Shown: one piece after another, positions 9,839 through 20,873 of the stretch
Layout of the letters: every line of letters starts with the position of its first letter
Position numbering within the stretch: the stretch's first letter is position 1
Assembly (NCBI RefSeq): GCF_001889045.1
Contig: NZ_CP018155.1
Location: 62,001 to 126,000 of the forward strand
DNA: 64,000 nt
Direction: 5' to 3'
Origin: Tenacibaculum todarodis
GTDB taxonomy: Bacteria > Bacteroidota > Bacteroidia > Flavobacteriales > Flavobacteriaceae
Made by a program: the position numbers and the translations under genes
The notes under the pieces: generated by a model
Databases searched by the model: none
Told to the model about the DNA's origin: nothing
The model's input: the letters and a program-made list of their open reading frames with translations, nothing else

Positions 9839-10384
9839 ATGAGTAGAATAGGAAAAAATCCAATCGCATTACCACAAGGTGTTGAAGTTAAAGTAAACGA
9901 TAACGTGGTTACAGTAAAAGGTAAATTAGGAGAATTAACACAAGTTATCTCTGAAGGAATTACCGTAAAGATAGAAGATGCACAAATCGTTCTAGATAGA
10001 GCATCAGAAAGTAAAACTCATAAAGCCCAACACGGTTTAATGAGAGCTTTGATAAATAACATGGTTGAAGGAACTACAAAAGGTTTTTCTAAGGAATTAG
10101 AATTAGTTGGTGTAGGTTATAGAGCTTCAAACCAAGGTCAAAAACTAGATTTAGCATTAGGTTACTCTCACAATATTGTTTTAGAAATAGCTCCAGAAGT
10201 TAAAGTTGAAACAGTATCTGAAAAAGGTAAGAACCCATTAGTTAAATTAACTTCTTATGATAAGCAATTAGTTGGTCAAGTTGCCGCTAAGATCCGTGGC
10301 TTCCGTAGCCCAGAGCCTTACAAAGGAAAAGGAGTTAAGTTTGTAGGAGAAGTATTAAGAAGAAAAGCAGGTAAATCTGCATAA
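9839..10384 (+). CDS. rplF: 50S ribosomal protein L6
   Basis: L6 lies near the factor-binding site of the large subunit. The 181 residues start [15 protein letters not shown] and carry the late conserved block [14 protein letters not shown] near residues 150-165. The two L6 half-domains are complete. Spacing to both neighbours is 11-12 bases, indicating one transcript. Confidence 0.98.
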   Translation: MSRIGKNPIALPQGVEVKVNDNVVTVKGKLGELTQVISEGITVKIEDAQIVLDRASESKTHKAQHGLMRALINNMVEGTTKGFSKELELVGVGYRASNQGQKLDLALGYSHNIVLEIAPEVKVETVSEKGKNPLVKLTSYDKQLVGQVAAKIRGFRSPEPYKGKGVKFVGEVLRRKAGKSA

Positions 10385-10395
10385 TTTATAGAGTT

Positions 10396-10746
10396 ATGGC
10401 ATTATCAAAGCTTGAAAGAAGACAACGTATTAAGTATAGAATTAGAAAAATTGTTACTGGTACAGCTATAAAACCAAGATTAACGGTTTTTAGAAGTAAC
10501 AAAGAAATCTATGCTCAAATAATAAATGATGTTGACGGTGTTACATTAGTAGCTGCATCATCAAGAGATAAAGAAATTACAGCAAGTTCTAAAGCAGAAA
10601 CAGCAGTAGCAGTTGGTAAAGCAATTGCAGAGAAAGCATCTAAAGCAGGTGTTGAAACTGTTGCTTTTGATAGAAACGGATATTTATATCACGGTAGAGT
10701 TAAAGTTTTAGCAGATGCTGCTAGAGAAGCTGGTTTAAAATTTTAA
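10396..10746 (+). CDS. rplR: 50S ribosomal protein L18
   Basis: L18 delivers 5S rRNA to the large subunit together with L5. The 116 residues contain the basic N-terminus [14 protein letters not shown], the [17 protein letters not shown] strand region and the [26 protein letters not shown] C-terminus (in two parts here). Length and position in the operon are standard. Confidence 0.97.
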   Translation: MALSKLERRQRIKYRIRKIVTGTAIKPRLTVFRSNKEIYAQIINDVDGVTLVAASSRDKEITASSKAETAVAVGKAIAEKASKAGVETVAFDRNGYLYHGRVKVLADAAREAGLKF

Positions 10747-10757
10747 GAAGTTATATT

Positions 10758-11279
10758 ATGCAAGGATATAAAAACGTAGAAAGAGTAAAACCAAGCGGAT
10801 TAGAGCTTGTAGATAAATTAGTAGGCGTACAACGTGTAACTAAGGTAACTAAAGGTGGTAGAGCTTTTGGTTTTTCAGCAATTGTTGTTGTTGGAGATGG
10901 TAACGGAGTTGTAGGTCATGGTTTAGGAAAATCTAAAGATGTTGCTTCAGCAATTGCAAAAGCAATTGAAGACGCAAAGAAAAATTTAGTTAGAATTCCT
11001 ATTTTAGATGGTACTTTACCACACGAACAAAAAGGGAAATTTGGTGGAGCAAGAGTATTTGTTAAGCCTGCTTCTCATGGTACTGGAGTTATTGCCGGTG
11101 GTGCTGTACGTGCGGTGTTAGATGCTGTAGGTATACATGATGTATTATCAAAATCTCAAGGATCATCTAATCCTCACAATGTTGTAAAAGCAACTTTTAA
11201 TGCTTTATTACAATTACGTAGTGCAGCAACTATTGCTAAGCAAAGAGGAGTTTCTTTAGAGAAAGTTTTTAACGGATAA
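10758..11279 (+). CDS. rpsE: 30S ribosomal protein S5
   Basis: S5 contributes to decoding fidelity and to the mRNA entry channel. In 173 residues it has the double-stranded-RNA-binding-like N-terminal domain with [19 protein letters not shown] (about 30-48) and the C-terminal fold with [20 protein letters not shown]. It lies between rplR and rpmD. Confidence 0.98.
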   Translation: MQGYKNVERVKPSGLELVDKLVGVQRVTKVTKGGRAFGFSAIVVVGDGNGVVGHGLGKSKDVASAIAKAIEDAKKNLVRIPILDGTLPHEQKGKFGGARVFVKPASHGTGVIAGGAVRAVLDAVGIHDVLSKSQGSSNPHNVVKATFNALLQLRSAATIAKQRGVSLEKVFNG

Positions 11280-11290
11280 AATTTAAGACG

Positions 11291-11473
11291 ATGAGTAAAA
11301 TTAAAGTTACACAAGTAAAAAGTAAAATTGGTCGCCTTAAAAATCAAAAGAGAACATTAGAGGCATTAGGTTTACGAAGAATGAACCAAACAGTAGAACA
11401 TGAGGCAACTCCTTCTATTATTGGTATGGTAAATACAGTTAAACACTTAATTTCTGTAGAGGAAGTTAAATAA
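11291..11473 (+). CDS. rpmD: 50S ribosomal protein L30
   Basis: L30 is a small large-subunit protein. The 60 residues include the signature [20 protein letters not shown] followed by [12 protein letters not shown]. Some bacteria lack L30; this organism keeps it, in the standard place between rpsE and rplO. Confidence 0.96.
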   Translation: MSKIKVTQVKSKIGRLKNQKRTLEALGLRRMNQTVEHEATPSIIGMVNTVKHLISVEEVK

Positions 11474-11486
11474 GACAAGAAAAATC

Positions 11487-11936
11487 ATGAGTTTACACAA
11501 CTTAAAACCAGCAGAAGGATCTGTTAAGAAAGTTAAGAGAATTGCACGTGGTGAAGGTTCTGGTAAAGGTGGTACCGCTACTAGAGGTCACAACGGACAA
11601 AAATCTCGTTCTGGATATTCTCGTAAGATTGGTTTCGAAGGTGGGCAAATGCCGTTACAAAGACGTGTGCCTAAATTCGGTTTCACAAACATCAATCGTA
11701 AAGAATATGTAGGAATCAACTTAGATAAATTACAATCTTTAGTTGACGCTAAAAAAATCGAGGACACAATTAATTTAGAAGTATTAATAGAAAACCGTTT
11801 AGTTCGTAAGAACGACTTAGTTAAAATATTAGGTGGTGGAGAATTAAAAGCTAAATTAAATATTACTGTTCATAAATATACTGCTACCGCTAAAGCTGCT
11901 ATTGAAGCTGCTGGAGGTGAAGCAGTAAGTTTATAA
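11487..11936 (+). CDS. rplO: 50S ribosomal protein L15
   Basis: L15 is a late-assembly protein with a long unstructured basic N-terminus. The 149 residues show GEGSGKGGTATRGHNGQKSR near residues 22-41 and EGGQMPLQRRVPKFGF near 50-65. It immediately precedes secY, the usual arrangement of the spc operon. Confidence 0.97.
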   Translation: MSLHNLKPAEGSVKKVKRIARGEGSGKGGTATRGHNGQKSRSGYSRKIGFEGGQMPLQRRVPKFGFTNINRKEYVGINLDKLQSLVDAKKIEDTINLEVLIENRLVRKNDLVKILGGGELKAKLNITVHKYTATAKAAIEAAGGEAVSL

Positions 11937-11948
11937 TACTAAATGTAA

Positions 11949-13271
11949 ATGATGAATTTTATAAATACTTTAAGAGACATATTTAAGATTGAAGAATTGA
12001 AAAACAAAATTCTTCTTACAATCGGTTTAATTGCTGTTTATCGTTTTATGGCAGCTGTACCATTACCTGGTATAGATCCATTACAACTTTCAGCTTTAAA
12101 AGAGGGTACATCTTCTGGTCTTTTAGGAATTTTAAATGCATTTACAGGAGGGGCTTTTGCAAGAGCATCTGTAATGGCTTTGGGTATTATGCCATATATT
12201 TCGGCATCTATTGTGGTACAGTTAATGGGAATAGCAATTCCTTATTTACAAAAACTACAAAAAGATGGTGAAAGTGGTCGTAAGAAAATTACACAAATAA
12301 CACGTTGGTTAACAATTTTAATAACATTGTTTCAAGCACCAACATACATCACAGCAATTAAAACGCAATTTGGTTTACCAGAATCTGCATTTTTAGTTGG
12401 AGGTGCTACTTTTTGGGTTTCATCAATAATCTTATTAAGTGCAGGTACTATATTTGCTATGTGGTTAGGTGAGCGTATTACTGATAAAGGAGTTGGTAAC
12501 GGTATTTCGTTATTAATTACTGTTGGTATTATTGCTAACTTTCCAGCAGCATTTTTACAAGAGTTTGTTTCTAAGACAACAAACGCTGGTGCAGGTGGAG
12601 TAATGATGATTTTAATTGAAATCATTATTTGGTTTGTAGTAATTCTCTTAACCGTGTTATTGGTTACAGCAGTTCGTAAGATTGCGGTACAATACGCCCG
12701 AAGAACAGTTGCAGGAAGTATTTCTAATGTAGCAGGATCAAGAGATTATATCCCATTAAAGTTAAACGCAGCAGGTGTAATGCCAATCATTTTTGCACAA
12801 GCAATTATGTTTTTGCCAATTGCATTAGCGCAACGTTTTCCAGCTTTAGCTAGTTTACAAGACATTAACGGATTGTGGTATAACGTAATCTTCGCATTAT
12901 TAATTATAATCTTTAGTTATTTCTATACTGCCATTACGGTTCGTACAGATGAAATGGCTCAAGGTTTAAAAAGAAGCGGAGGTTTTATTCCAGGTATTAG
13001 ACCAGGAAAGGATACAGCAGATAGATTAGATTCAGTATTATCAAGAATTACCTTACCAGGTTCAATTTTCTTGGCTGCCTTATCTATTTTACCAGCAGTA
13101 GCATATCAATTTGGAGTACAACAAAATTGGGCGCTATTTTATGGAGGAACATCGTTAATTATTATGGTGGGAGTAGCAATTGATACTCTACAACAAATTA
13201 ACGCTTACTTGTTAAATAGCCATTACGATGGTTTAATGAAGACAGGTAATACTAATAGAAAATCATTATAA
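11949..13271 (+). CDS. secY: protein translocase subunit SecY
   Basis: SecY is the channel of the general secretion pathway in the inner membrane, partnered by SecE and SecG, which are not in this window. The 440 residues contain about ten hydrophobic helices; [14 protein letters not shown], the plug region after LPGIDP, and [17 protein letters not shown] are family signatures. Two ATG codons stand at the start (11949 and 11952), giving MMNF or MNF; which is used cannot be told. The infA start follows 4 bases after the stop. Confidence 0.98.
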   Translation: MMNFINTLRDIFKIEELKNKILLTIGLIAVYRFMAAVPLPGIDPLQLSALKEGTSSGLLGILNAFTGGAFARASVMALGIMPYISASIVVQLMGIAIPYLQKLQKDGESGRKKITQITRWLTILITLFQAPTYITAIKTQFGLPESAFLVGGATFWVSSIILLSAGTIFAMWLGERITDKGVGNGISLLITVGIIANFPAAFLQEFVSKTTNAGAGGVMMILIEIIIWFVVILLTVLLVTAVRKIAVQYARRTVAGSISNVAGSRDYIPLKLNAAGVMPIIFAQAIMFLPIALAQRFPALASLQDINGLWYNVIFALLIIIFSYFYTAITVRTDEMAQGLKRSGGFIPGIRPGKDTADRLDSVLSRITLPGSIFLAALSILPAVAYQFGVQQNWALFYGGTSLIIMVGVAIDTLQQINAYLLNSHYDGLMKTGNTNRKSL

Positions 13272-13275
13272 AAGG

Positions 13276-13491
13276 ATGGCTAAGCAACCAGCAATTCAAC
13301 AAGACGGAAGCATAACAGAAGCATTGTCTAATGCTATGTTTCGTGTAGAGTTAGAAAACGGACATATTGTAACAGCACACATTTCTGGTAAAATGCGTAT
13401 GCATTATATAAAGCTTTTACCTGGAGACAAGGTAAAGTTAGAAATGAGTCCTTATGATTTAACAAAGGCAAGAATAACCTATAGATATTAA
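13276..13491 (+). CDS. infA: translation initiation factor IF-1
   Basis: IF-1 occupies the A site of the 30S subunit during initiation. The 71-residue OB-fold protein begins [17 protein letters not shown] and contains [29 protein letters not shown] sequence (about residues 38-62). Placement between secY and rpmJ is common in bacteria. Confidence 0.98.
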   Translation: MAKQPAIQQDGSITEALSNAMFRVELENGHIVTAHISGKMRMHYIKLLPGDKVKLEMSPYDLTKARITYRY

Positions 13492-13521
13492 TTTTTTAAT
13501 ATCTATATAAAGTTTAAAACG

Positions 13522-13638
13522 ATGAAAGTAAGAGCATCTATTAAGAAAAGAAGCGCCGACTGCAAAATAGTTCGCAGAAAAGGTAGATTATACGTAATTA
13601 ATAAACAAAATCCTAGATTTAAACAAAGACAAGGGTAA
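13522..13638 (+). CDS. rpmJ: 50S ribosomal protein L36, zinc-free form
   Basis: This short gene encodes 38 residues, [20 protein letters not shown] followed by [18 protein letters not shown], clearly L36. Only one cysteine (residue 14) remains of the usual Cys3-His zinc ribbon, so it is a zinc-independent variant. Its TAA overlaps the ATG of rpsM by one base (TAATG). It is the classical small gene between infA and rpsM. Confidence 0.97.
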   Translation: MKVRASIKKRSADCKIVRRKGRLYVINKQNPRFKQRQG

Positions 13639-14003
13639 TGGCAAGAATAGCAGGTATTGATATTCCTAAGAATAAAAGAGGTGTTATTTCATTAACGTAC
13701 ATCTTTGGAATAGGAAAAAGTAGAGCACAAGAAATTTTAGCTAACGCAAAAATTGACGAAAGTGTAAAGGTTCAAGATTGGTCAGATGATCAAATCGCGG
13801 CAATCCGTGAACAAGTAGGTACATTCACTATTGAAGGTGAATTACGTTCTGAAGTTCAGATAAGCATTAAGCGTTTAATGGATATCGGATGTCAAAGAGG
13901 AATTCGTCACAGGATGAGTCTTCCTTTAAGAGGTCAGAGAACTAAAAACAACTCTCGTACAAGAAAAGGTAAGCGTAAAACTGTAGCTAACAAGAAAAAA
14001 TAA
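13638..14003 (+). CDS. rpsM: 30S ribosomal protein S13
   Basis: S13 lies in the head of the small subunit and forms bridges to the 50S subunit. The 121 residues start [20 protein letters not shown] and contain [20 protein letters not shown] with the H2TH-type helix. The C-terminal basic tail reaches the P site. It is translationally coupled to rpmJ through a one-base overlap. Confidence 0.98.
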   Translation: MARIAGIDIPKNKRGVISLTYIFGIGKSRAQEILANAKIDESVKVQDWSDDQIAAIREQVGTFTIEGELRSEVQISIKRLMDIGCQRGIRHRMSLPLRGQRTKNNSRTRKGKRKTVANKKK

Positions 14004-14083
14004 AGTTAGATAAAGTAATAAAGATCTAATAGAAGTTATTAAACTTTCAAGTTAGAAAACTAAATTACTAAAACTTAAAAATT

Positions 14084-14467
14084 ATGGCAAAATCAAGTTC
14101 AAAAAAACGTAAGGTTATAATAGAATCTGTTGGAGAAGCACATGTAACTGCATCTTTTAACAATATTATTATTTCTTTAACAAACAAAAAAGGAGATGTA
14201 ATCTCTTGGTCATCTGCAGGTAAAATGGGCTTTAGAGGTTCTAAAAAGAATACTCCTTATGCAGCTCAATTAGCAGCAGAAGACTGTGCGGCACCAGCTA
14301 AAGAAGCGGGTTTACGTAAAGTAAAAGTGTATGTTAAAGGACCTGGTAACGGTAGAGAATCTGCAATCAGATCTATTCATAATGCAGGTATAGAAGTAAC
14401 AGAAATTATCGATGTTACTCCAATGCCACATAATGGATGTCGTCCACCAAAGAGAAGAAGAGTTTAA
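14084..14467 (+). CDS. rpsK: 30S ribosomal protein S11
   Basis: S11 is in the platform of the small subunit beside the mRNA exit. The 127 residues contain [25 protein letters not shown] sequence (here [19 protein letters not shown]), [18 protein letters not shown] and the invariant [22 protein letters not shown] end. An 80-base spacer separates it from rpsM; I see no promoter in it. Confidence 0.98.
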   Translation: MAKSSSKKRKVIIESVGEAHVTASFNNIIISLTNKKGDVISWSSAGKMGFRGSKKNTPYAAQLAAEDCAAPAKEAGLRKVKVYVKGPGNGRESAIRSIHNAGIEVTEIIDVTPMPHNGCRPPKRRRV

Positions 14468-14484
14468 TAATTAATATTTTAATA

Positions 14485-14534
14485 GATAGGAATTAGATTA
14501 TCGAAGGATTAAGCCTTAATTCATAATCCCTATC
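14485..14534 (+). promoter_or_regulatory. hairpin in the rpsD leader
   Basis: GATAGG-A-ATTA (14485-14495) pairs with TAAT-C-CCTATC (14524-14534) with a single A-C mismatch; an inner AAGG/CCTT stem (14504-14507 with 14514-14517) closes a six-base loop. No T-tract follows, so it is not a terminator. Its position 14 bases before rpsD makes an S4-binding autoregulatory element the simplest guess, because S4 regulates its own synthesis in several bacteria. Confidence 0.45.
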
Positions 14535-14548
14535 AAAAACAAAAAGAA

Positions 14549-15154
14549 ATGGCAAGATATACAGGACCAAAAACTAAAATTGCTCGTAAGTTTGGCGAAG
14601 CAATCTTCGGAGATGATAAAAACTTCGAAAAAAGAAATTACCCACCAGGACAGCATGGAAACGCTAGAAGAAGAGGTAAGAAATCTGAATATGCAACTCA
14701 ATTAATGGAGAAGCAAAAAGCTAAATATGCTTATGGTATATTAGAGCGTCAATTCAGTAATTTATTTAAGAAAGCACAAGCTGCTGGAGGTATTACTGGT
14801 GAAGTTTTATTACAACTTTGTGAAGCTCGTTTAGATAATGTAGTATACCGTTTAGGTGTATCAAAATCTAGAAGTGGAGCTCGTCAATTAGTTTCTCACC
14901 GTCACATTACTGTAAACGGAGAGATTGTAAATATCCCTTCTTATTCTGTACAAGCAGGAGATGTAATTGCTGTAAGAGAAAAGTCTAAATCATTAGTAGC
15001 AATTGAAGATGCTTTAGCGTCTAACAGTGCAGTTTATGAATGGTTAACTTGGAACAACGATCAAAAATCTGGAACATTTGTAAAAGCTCCAGAAAGATTA
15101 CAAATCCCAGAAACATTCAAAGAACAATTAATCGTAGAATTATATTCTAAGTAA
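14549..15154 (+). CDS. rpsD: 30S ribosomal protein S4
   Basis: S4 is a primary 16S-binding protein that nucleates body assembly and acts in decoding accuracy. In 201 residues the N-terminus [17 protein letters not shown], the [19 protein letters not shown] region and the S4 RNA-binding fold ([20 protein letters not shown], about 92-111) are evident. No zinc-type cysteine cluster is present at the N-terminus. It lies between structured leaders on both sides. Confidence 0.98.
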   Translation: MARYTGPKTKIARKFGEAIFGDDKNFEKRNYPPGQHGNARRRGKKSEYATQLMEKQKAKYAYGILERQFSNLFKKAQAAGGITGEVLLQLCEARLDNVVYRLGVSKSRSGARQLVSHRHITVNGEIVNIPSYSVQAGDVIAVREKSKSLVAIEDALASNSAVYEWLTWNNDQKSGTFVKAPERLQIPETFKEQLIVELYSK

Positions 15155-15172
15155 TAATTTAATAATATTGAA

Positions 15173-15228
15173 ATTCAGCCAAAGGGTTTATTCGTAATTC
15201 TTCACACTTATAAACCGCGCAACTGAAT
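15173..15228 (+). ncRNA. candidate structured element between rpsD and rpoA
   Basis: Two nested stems are visible in the 97-base gap: ATTCAG (15173-15178) with CTGAAT (15223-15228), and inside it GGTTTAT (15185-15191) with ATAAACC (15210-15216). There is no T-tract and no TAnnTTTG. It could be a ribosomal-protein binding site or an RNA-processing site that sets the rpsD/rpoA ratio; function unknown. Confidence 0.4.
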
Positions 15229-15251
15229 GACAATTAAAAAGAAGAAAAATA

Positions 15252-16244
15252 ATGGCAATTTTAAATTTTCAAAAGCCCGATAAAGTAATTATGATCGAAT
15301 CTACAGATTTTTCTGGTAGATTTGAATTCAGACCTCTAGAACCAGGTTTTGGTTTAACAGTAGGTAATGCTTTACGTAGAGTTTTATTATCATCTTTAGA
15401 AGGTTTTGCAATTACATCATTAAGAGTTGATGGTGTTGAGCACGAATTTTCAACAATTAAAGGTGTTGTAGAAGACGTAACTGAAATTATCTTAAACTTA
15501 AAACAAGTTCGTTTTAAGAAACAAATAGAAGAGTCTGACAGAGAAACTGTATCAATTTCAGTATCAGGTCAAGATCAGCTTACAGCTGGTGATTTACAAA
15601 AATTTACTTCAGGATTTCAAGTTTTAAATCCAGATTTAGTTATTTGTAATATGGACAAGTCGGTTAAGTTTAACGCCGAAATCACTATCGAAAAAGGTAG
15701 AGGATTTGTTCCAGCAGAAGAAAATAAAAAAGCAAATGCTCCTTTAGGAACTATTTTTACTGATTCTATTTACACTCCTATAAAGAATGTAAAATATGCA
15801 GTAGAAAATTTTAGAGTAGAACAAAAAACAGATTACGAAAAATTAGTTTTCGATATTGATACTGACGGTTCTATTAACCCTAAAGATGCATTAACAGAAG
15901 CAGCTAAAATTTTAATCCACCACTTTATGTTATTCTCTGATGAGCGTATCACTTTAGAGGCAGATGAAATTGCACAAACTGAAACATATGATGAAGAATC
16001 ATTACACATGCGTCAGTTGCTTAAAACTCGTTTAATCGATATGGATTTATCTGTACGTGCATTAAACTGTTTAAAAGCTGCAGAAGTAGATACTTTAGGA
16101 GACTTAGTATCATTTAACAAAAGTGATTTAATGAAGTTTAGAAACTTTGGTAAAAAATCATTAACTGAATTAGAAGAGTTAGTGATTAATAAAAGCCTAA
16201 GTTTTGGAATGGATTTAAGCAAATACAAATTAGATAAAGATTAA
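15252..16244 (+). CDS. rpoA: DNA-directed RNA polymerase subunit alpha
   Basis: The alpha subunit dimerises to nucleate polymerase assembly and uses its C-terminal domain for promoter and activator contacts. The 330 residues have the N-terminal domain (about 1-230, with [19 protein letters not shown] near 38-56) and the C-terminal HhH domain (about 250-330; [17 protein letters not shown] and [13 protein letters not shown]). In the Bacteroidota this subunit shares the alpha operon with rpsM, rpsK, rpsD and rplQ, exactly as here. Confidence 0.98.
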   Translation: MAILNFQKPDKVIMIESTDFSGRFEFRPLEPGFGLTVGNALRRVLLSSLEGFAITSLRVDGVEHEFSTIKGVVEDVTEIILNLKQVRFKKQIEESDRETVSISVSGQDQLTAGDLQKFTSGFQVLNPDLVICNMDKSVKFNAEITIEKGRGFVPAEENKKANAPLGTIFTDSIYTPIKNVKYAVENFRVEQKTDYEKLVFDIDTDGSINPKDALTEAAKILIHHFMLFSDERITLEADEIAQTETYDEESLHMRQLLKTRLIDMDLSVRALNCLKAAEVDTLGDLVSFNKSDLMKFRNFGKKSLTELEELVINKSLSFGMDLSKYKLDKD

Positions 16245-16245
16245 C

Positions 16246-16291
16246 CTTTCATAACTTTGCTCCTCAATAATGAGTAGAAGCAAGATGAAAG
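16246..16291 (+). promoter_or_regulatory. three-tier hairpin with -7 element before rplQ
   Basis: CTTTCAT (16246-16252)/ATGAAAG (16285-16291), TTGCT (16257-16261)/AGCAA (16279-16283) and CTCA (16263-16266)/TGAG (16271-16274) stack into one hairpin that fills most of the 63-base gap. TAACTTTG at 16252-16259 matches TAnnTTTG. Either this is a folded RNA element or an internal promoter for rplQ, or both; there is no clear -33 TTG. Confidence 0.45.
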
Positions 16292-16307
16292 CAAACACAC
16301 AAAGGTC

Positions 16308-16790
16308 ATGAGACACGGAAAGAAATTTAATCATTTAGGAAGGCAAACAGCGCATAGAAAAGCAATGTTAGCAAATATGGCATGTTCTTTAATAGAACAC
16401 AAGCGTATTAACACAACAGTAGCAAAAGCTAAAGCTATACGTCAGTATATTGAGCCTTTAATTACTAAGTCTAAATCAGATACAACACACAATCGTAGAA
16501 CAGTATTTAGTTACTTACGCGATAAACATGCTGTAACAGAATTATTCAAAGAAATATCTGTAAAAGTTGCTGATCGTCCAGGAGGATATATTCGTATTAT
16601 CAAATTAGGAAACCGTCAAGGAGATAACGCTCCAATGGCAATGGTAGAATTAGTTGATTACAACGAATTATATAACCCTAAAGGAAACAAAGCTAAGAAA
16701 ACTACTCGTCGTAGCCGTCGTGGAGGAAGCAAAGCTGAAGCAGCAGTGGAATCAGTTGATACAAAGACTGAAGAGAAAACTGAAGAATAA
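16308..16790 (+). CDS. rplQ: 50S ribosomal protein L17
   Basis: L17 is at the tunnel exit region of the large subunit. The start [20 protein letters not shown] is invariant. At 160 residues it is longer than the E. coli protein because of a C-terminal extension rich in Lys, Arg, Glu and Thr after about residue 125, which is common in this phylum. It is the last gene of the ribosomal cluster and is followed by a strong terminator. Confidence 0.98.
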   Translation: MRHGKKFNHLGRQTAHRKAMLANMACSLIEHKRINTTVAKAKAIRQYIEPLITKSKSDTTHNRRTVFSYLRDKHAVTELFKEISVKVADRPGGYIRIIKLGNRQGDNAPMAMVELVDYNELYNPKGNKAKKTTRRSRRGGSKAEAAVESVDTKTEEKTEE

Positions 16791-16819
16791 AAATGAAATT
16801 TTTATAATTCACATATACA

Positions 16820-16847
16820 AAAGGATAAACTATTTAGTTTATCCTTT
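16820..16847 (+). terminator. intrinsic terminator after rplQ
   Basis: An 11-bp stem, AAAGGATAAAC (16820-16830) with GTTTATCCTTT (16837-16847), closes a six-base loop and runs into more T residues. It ends the ribosomal transcript. The carA -7 element begins only 9 bases downstream. Confidence 0.88.
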
Positions 16848-16856
16848 TTTTTATAT

Positions 16857-16864
16857 TATTTTTG
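16857..16864 (+). promoter_or_regulatory. carA -7 promoter element
   Basis: TATTTTTG fits TAnnTTTG. The predicted start, about 16868, gives a 27-base leader before the ATG at 16895. A possible TTG-proximal codon start within this element is therefore excluded as the gene start. Confidence 0.65.
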
Positions 16865-16894
16865 CAACAAACACACAACAACACAACACATCCA

Positions 16895-18013
16895 ATGAAA
16901 TATCAATCACGTAAAAAAGCCCTAGTTTTATTAGCAGACGGAACCATTTTTTATGGAAAATCTGTAGGAATAGAAGGAACATCTACTGGTGAAATCTGTT
17001 TTAATACAGGTATGACTGGTTATCAAGAAATATTTACTGATCCATCTTATTTTGGACAGTTAATGGTAACAACCAATGCACATATAGGTAACTATGGAAT
17101 TAATAATAACGAAGTTGAATCTGATGGAATTAAAATTTCAGGTTTAATTTGCCGTAACTTTAGTTTTACACATTCTCGTGTAGATTCTGATGGAAATTTA
17201 TTTGATTGGTTTAAAGAACACAATTTAGTAGCAATTTCTGATGTAGATACTCGTGCATTAGTTTCTTATATAAGAGATAATGGAGCAATGAATGCTATTA
17301 TTTCTACTGATGTTGATAACATTGATGAATTAAAAAAACAGTTAGCTGGAACTCCAAATATGGAAGGTTTAGAACTTGCCTCTAAAGTATCTACGAAGGA
17401 ACCTTATTTTGTTGGTGATGAAAATTCCGAAATTAAAATAGCTGCTTTAGATATTGGAATTAAAAAGAATATTTTAAGAAACTTAGTAAAAAGAGGAGCA
17501 TATATTAAAGTGTATCCTTATAATTCAAGTTTCGAAGAATTAAGTTCATTTAATCCAGATGGGTATTTTATTTCAAATGGCCCTGGAGATCCAGAACCTT
17601 TAACCGATGCAATTAATACCGCAAAAGAAATTATAAAGAGCGATTCTCCTTTATTTGGAATTTGTTTAGGACATCAAGTTATTGCGTTAGCAAACGGAAT
17701 TTCAACCTACAAAATGCATAATGGACATAGAGGAATCAATCATCCTGTAAAAAACCTATTAACGGGTAAAGGAGAAATAACTTCTCAAAATCATGGTTTT
17801 GCTATTAATAGAGAAGAAACTGAGGCACATTCCGATGTAGAAATTACGCATGTACATTTAAATGATAATACAGTTGCAGGTATTAAAATGAAATCTAAAA
17901 ATGTGTTTTCTGTACAATATCACCCAGAAGCAAGTCCTGGACCTCACGATTCGGAATATTTATTTGATCAATTTATAGAGAATATAAAAAAGACAAAACA
18001 GGTACAAGCGTAA
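16895..18013 (+). CDS. carA: carbamoyl-phosphate synthase small subunit
   Basis: CarA is the glutaminase subunit: it hydrolyses glutamine and passes ammonia to CarB to make carbamoyl phosphate for arginine and pyrimidine synthesis. The 372 residues show the N-terminal CPSase domain (LADGTIFYGKSVG start; GMTGYQEIFTDPSY) and a class I amidotransferase domain with catalytic Cys257 in GICLGH and the His in QYHPEASPGPHD. I chose the ATG at 16895; an in-frame TTG 11 codons upstream lies within the promoter element. carB is not adjacent; eno follows instead. Confidence 0.96.
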   Translation: MKYQSRKKALVLLADGTIFYGKSVGIEGTSTGEICFNTGMTGYQEIFTDPSYFGQLMVTTNAHIGNYGINNNEVESDGIKISGLICRNFSFTHSRVDSDGNLFDWFKEHNLVAISDVDTRALVSYIRDNGAMNAIISTDVDNIDELKKQLAGTPNMEGLELASKVSTKEPYFVGDENSEIKIAALDIGIKKNILRNLVKRGAYIKVYPYNSSFEELSSFNPDGYFISNGPGDPEPLTDAINTAKEIIKSDSPLFGICLGHQVIALANGISTYKMHNGHRGINHPVKNLLTGKGEITSQNHGFAINREETEAHSDVEITHVHLNDNTVAGIKMKSKNVFSVQYHPEASPGPHDSEYLFDQFIENIKKTKQVQA

Positions 18014-18078
18014 ACGTTTTCGTAGAAATTACATTTAAAAAATAGAATAAAACATAGCTTTTATTAAATTGCAAGTAA

Positions 18079-19383
<1,305 letters not shown>

Positions 19384-19403
19384 ATTAAATTAAGTAAATT
19401 TAT

Positions 19404-19442
19404 AAACCTCACATTCTAACCCTAGAATAGTGAGGTTTTTTT
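19404..19442 (+). terminator. intrinsic terminator after eno
   Basis: AAACCTCAC (19404-19412) pairs with GTGAGGTTT (19430-19438), with an inner ATTCTA/TAGAAT pairing, followed by a T-run ending near 19442. It separates eno from citrate synthase. Confidence 0.85.
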
Positions 19443-19514
19443 ATGAATTGAATAAATAAGAATAAACAATTTAGAGATACTAAAAATCTATGCAAGGATA
19501 TTTTTAAAATGCTT

Positions 19515-19522
19515 TAATTTTG
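19515..19522 (+). promoter_or_regulatory. possible -7 element for citrate synthase
   Basis: TAATTTTG fits TAnnTTTG and lies 43 bases before the gltA ATG. A second, weaker candidate TATCTTCG begins at 19524. No clear -33 TTG is present for either, so the choice is uncertain. Confidence 0.4.
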
Positions 19523-19565
19523 GTATCTTCGTGCTTCACTTCAATATTAAAAATAAGTTTAAAAA

Positions 19566-20852
19566 ATGTCAGATATAGCAAAATTACAAATAGGTGATAA
19601 TCAATATGAGTTTCCTTTAATTACAGGAACAGAAAATGAAGTAGCAATTGATATAAAAACGCTTAGAGGCGCAACTGGTGGTGTTACCACTATAGATCCA
19701 GGTTATAAAAACACAGGTTCTTGCCAAAGTGCTATTACTTTTTTAAATGGTGAAGAAGGTATTTTACGTTATAGAGGTTATTCTATAGAAGAATTAGCAG
19801 AAAAAGCTGACTTTTTAGAAGTTGCTTATGCTTTAATTTTTGGAGAATTACCAACTAAAGAACAATTAGAGAAATTTCATTCAGATATAAAAGATAAGTC
19901 TATTGTAGATGATGATATTAAAAAAATCATTGATGCTTTTCCTAAAAATGCGCATCCAATGGGAGTTTTATCTTCATTAACTTCTGCTTTAACAGCTTTT
20001 AATCCTAGCTCTGTCAATGTAGATTCAGAAGAGGATATGTATAATTCTGTAGTTAAAATATTAGGAAAATTTCCTGTATTAGTAGCTTGGACTATGCGTA
20101 AAAAACAAGGTTTACCATTAAACTATGGATCAAAATCTTTAGGATACGTAGAAAATGTTTTAAAAATGATGTTTGAACAACCTAATGAAGAGTATGTTCA
20201 AAATGAAGTTTTAGTAAATGCTTTAGATAAATTATTAATCTTACATGCAGATCACGAGCAAAACTGTTCTACTTCTACAGTAAGAATTGTAGGTTCTTCT
20301 CACGCAGGTTTATTTGCTTCTCTTTCTGCTGGAATATCTGCACTTTGGGGACCACTTCATGGTGGAGCTAACCAAGCAGTTTTAGAAATGCTAGAAGCAA
20401 TTAAAGAAGATGGCGGTGATACTAAGAAGTACATGGCAAAAGCAAAAGATAAAAATGATCCTTTCCGTTTAATGGGCTTTGGACATAGAGTATATAAAAA
20501 CTTTGATCCTCGTGCAAAGATCATTAAAGTTGCAGCTGATGAAGTTTTAAAAGAATTAGGAGTTAATGATCCTATTCTTGATATAGCAAAAGGTTTAGAA
20601 CAAGAAGCATTAAATGATGATTATTTTGTAAAACGTAAATTATATCCAAATGTAGATTTTTATTCAGGTATAATTTATAGAGCTATGGGAATTCCTGTAG
20701 AAATGTTTACAGTAATGTTTGCATTAGGTCGTTTACCAGGTTGGATTGCTCAATGGAGAGAAATGCGTTTAGGTAAAGAGCCAATTGGACGTCCACGTCA
20801 AGTTTATACAGGAGAAAACTTTAGACCATTTAAAGATATCTCTAATAGATAA
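19566..20852 (+). CDS. gltA: citrate synthase
   Basis: Citrate synthase condenses acetyl-CoA with oxaloacetate at the entry to the TCA cycle. At 428 residues with LHADHEQNCSTSTVR, the catalytic GFGHRVYKNFDPRA region and the C-terminal PRQVYTGE block, it is the long, Gram-negative-type hexameric form. It has its own upstream region after the eno terminator and ends at a strong terminator. Confidence 0.97.
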   Translation: MSDIAKLQIGDNQYEFPLITGTENEVAIDIKTLRGATGGVTTIDPGYKNTGSCQSAITFLNGEEGILRYRGYSIEELAEKADFLEVAYALIFGELPTKEQLEKFHSDIKDKSIVDDDIKKIIDAFPKNAHPMGVLSSLTSALTAFNPSSVNVDSEEDMYNSVVKILGKFPVLVAWTMRKKQGLPLNYGSKSLGYVENVLKMMFEQPNEEYVQNEVLVNALDKLLILHADHEQNCSTSTVRIVGSSHAGLFASLSAGISALWGPLHGGANQAVLEMLEAIKEDGGDTKKYMAKAKDKNDPFRLMGFGHRVYKNFDPRAKIIKVAADEVLKELGVNDPILDIAKGLEQEALNDDYFVKRKLYPNVDFYSGIIYRAMGIPVEMFTVMFALGRLPGWIAQWREMRLGKEPIGRPRQVYTGENFRPFKDISNR

Positions 20853-20873
20853 GATATATTTAACAAATTTTTT

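Noticed and set aside
16862..16894. TTG start for carA giving 11 more residues
   Set aside because: The TTG lies in the TATTTTTG promoter element and the extra residues (mostly Thr, Asn, His) do not resemble CarA.
16654..16914. Frame overlapping the end of rplQ and the start of carA
   Set aside because: It crosses a strong terminator and a promoter and is out of frame with both genes.
16895..18013. carA without carB as a broken operon
   Set aside because: Separated carA and carB are common in bacteria; the window gives no evidence of loss.
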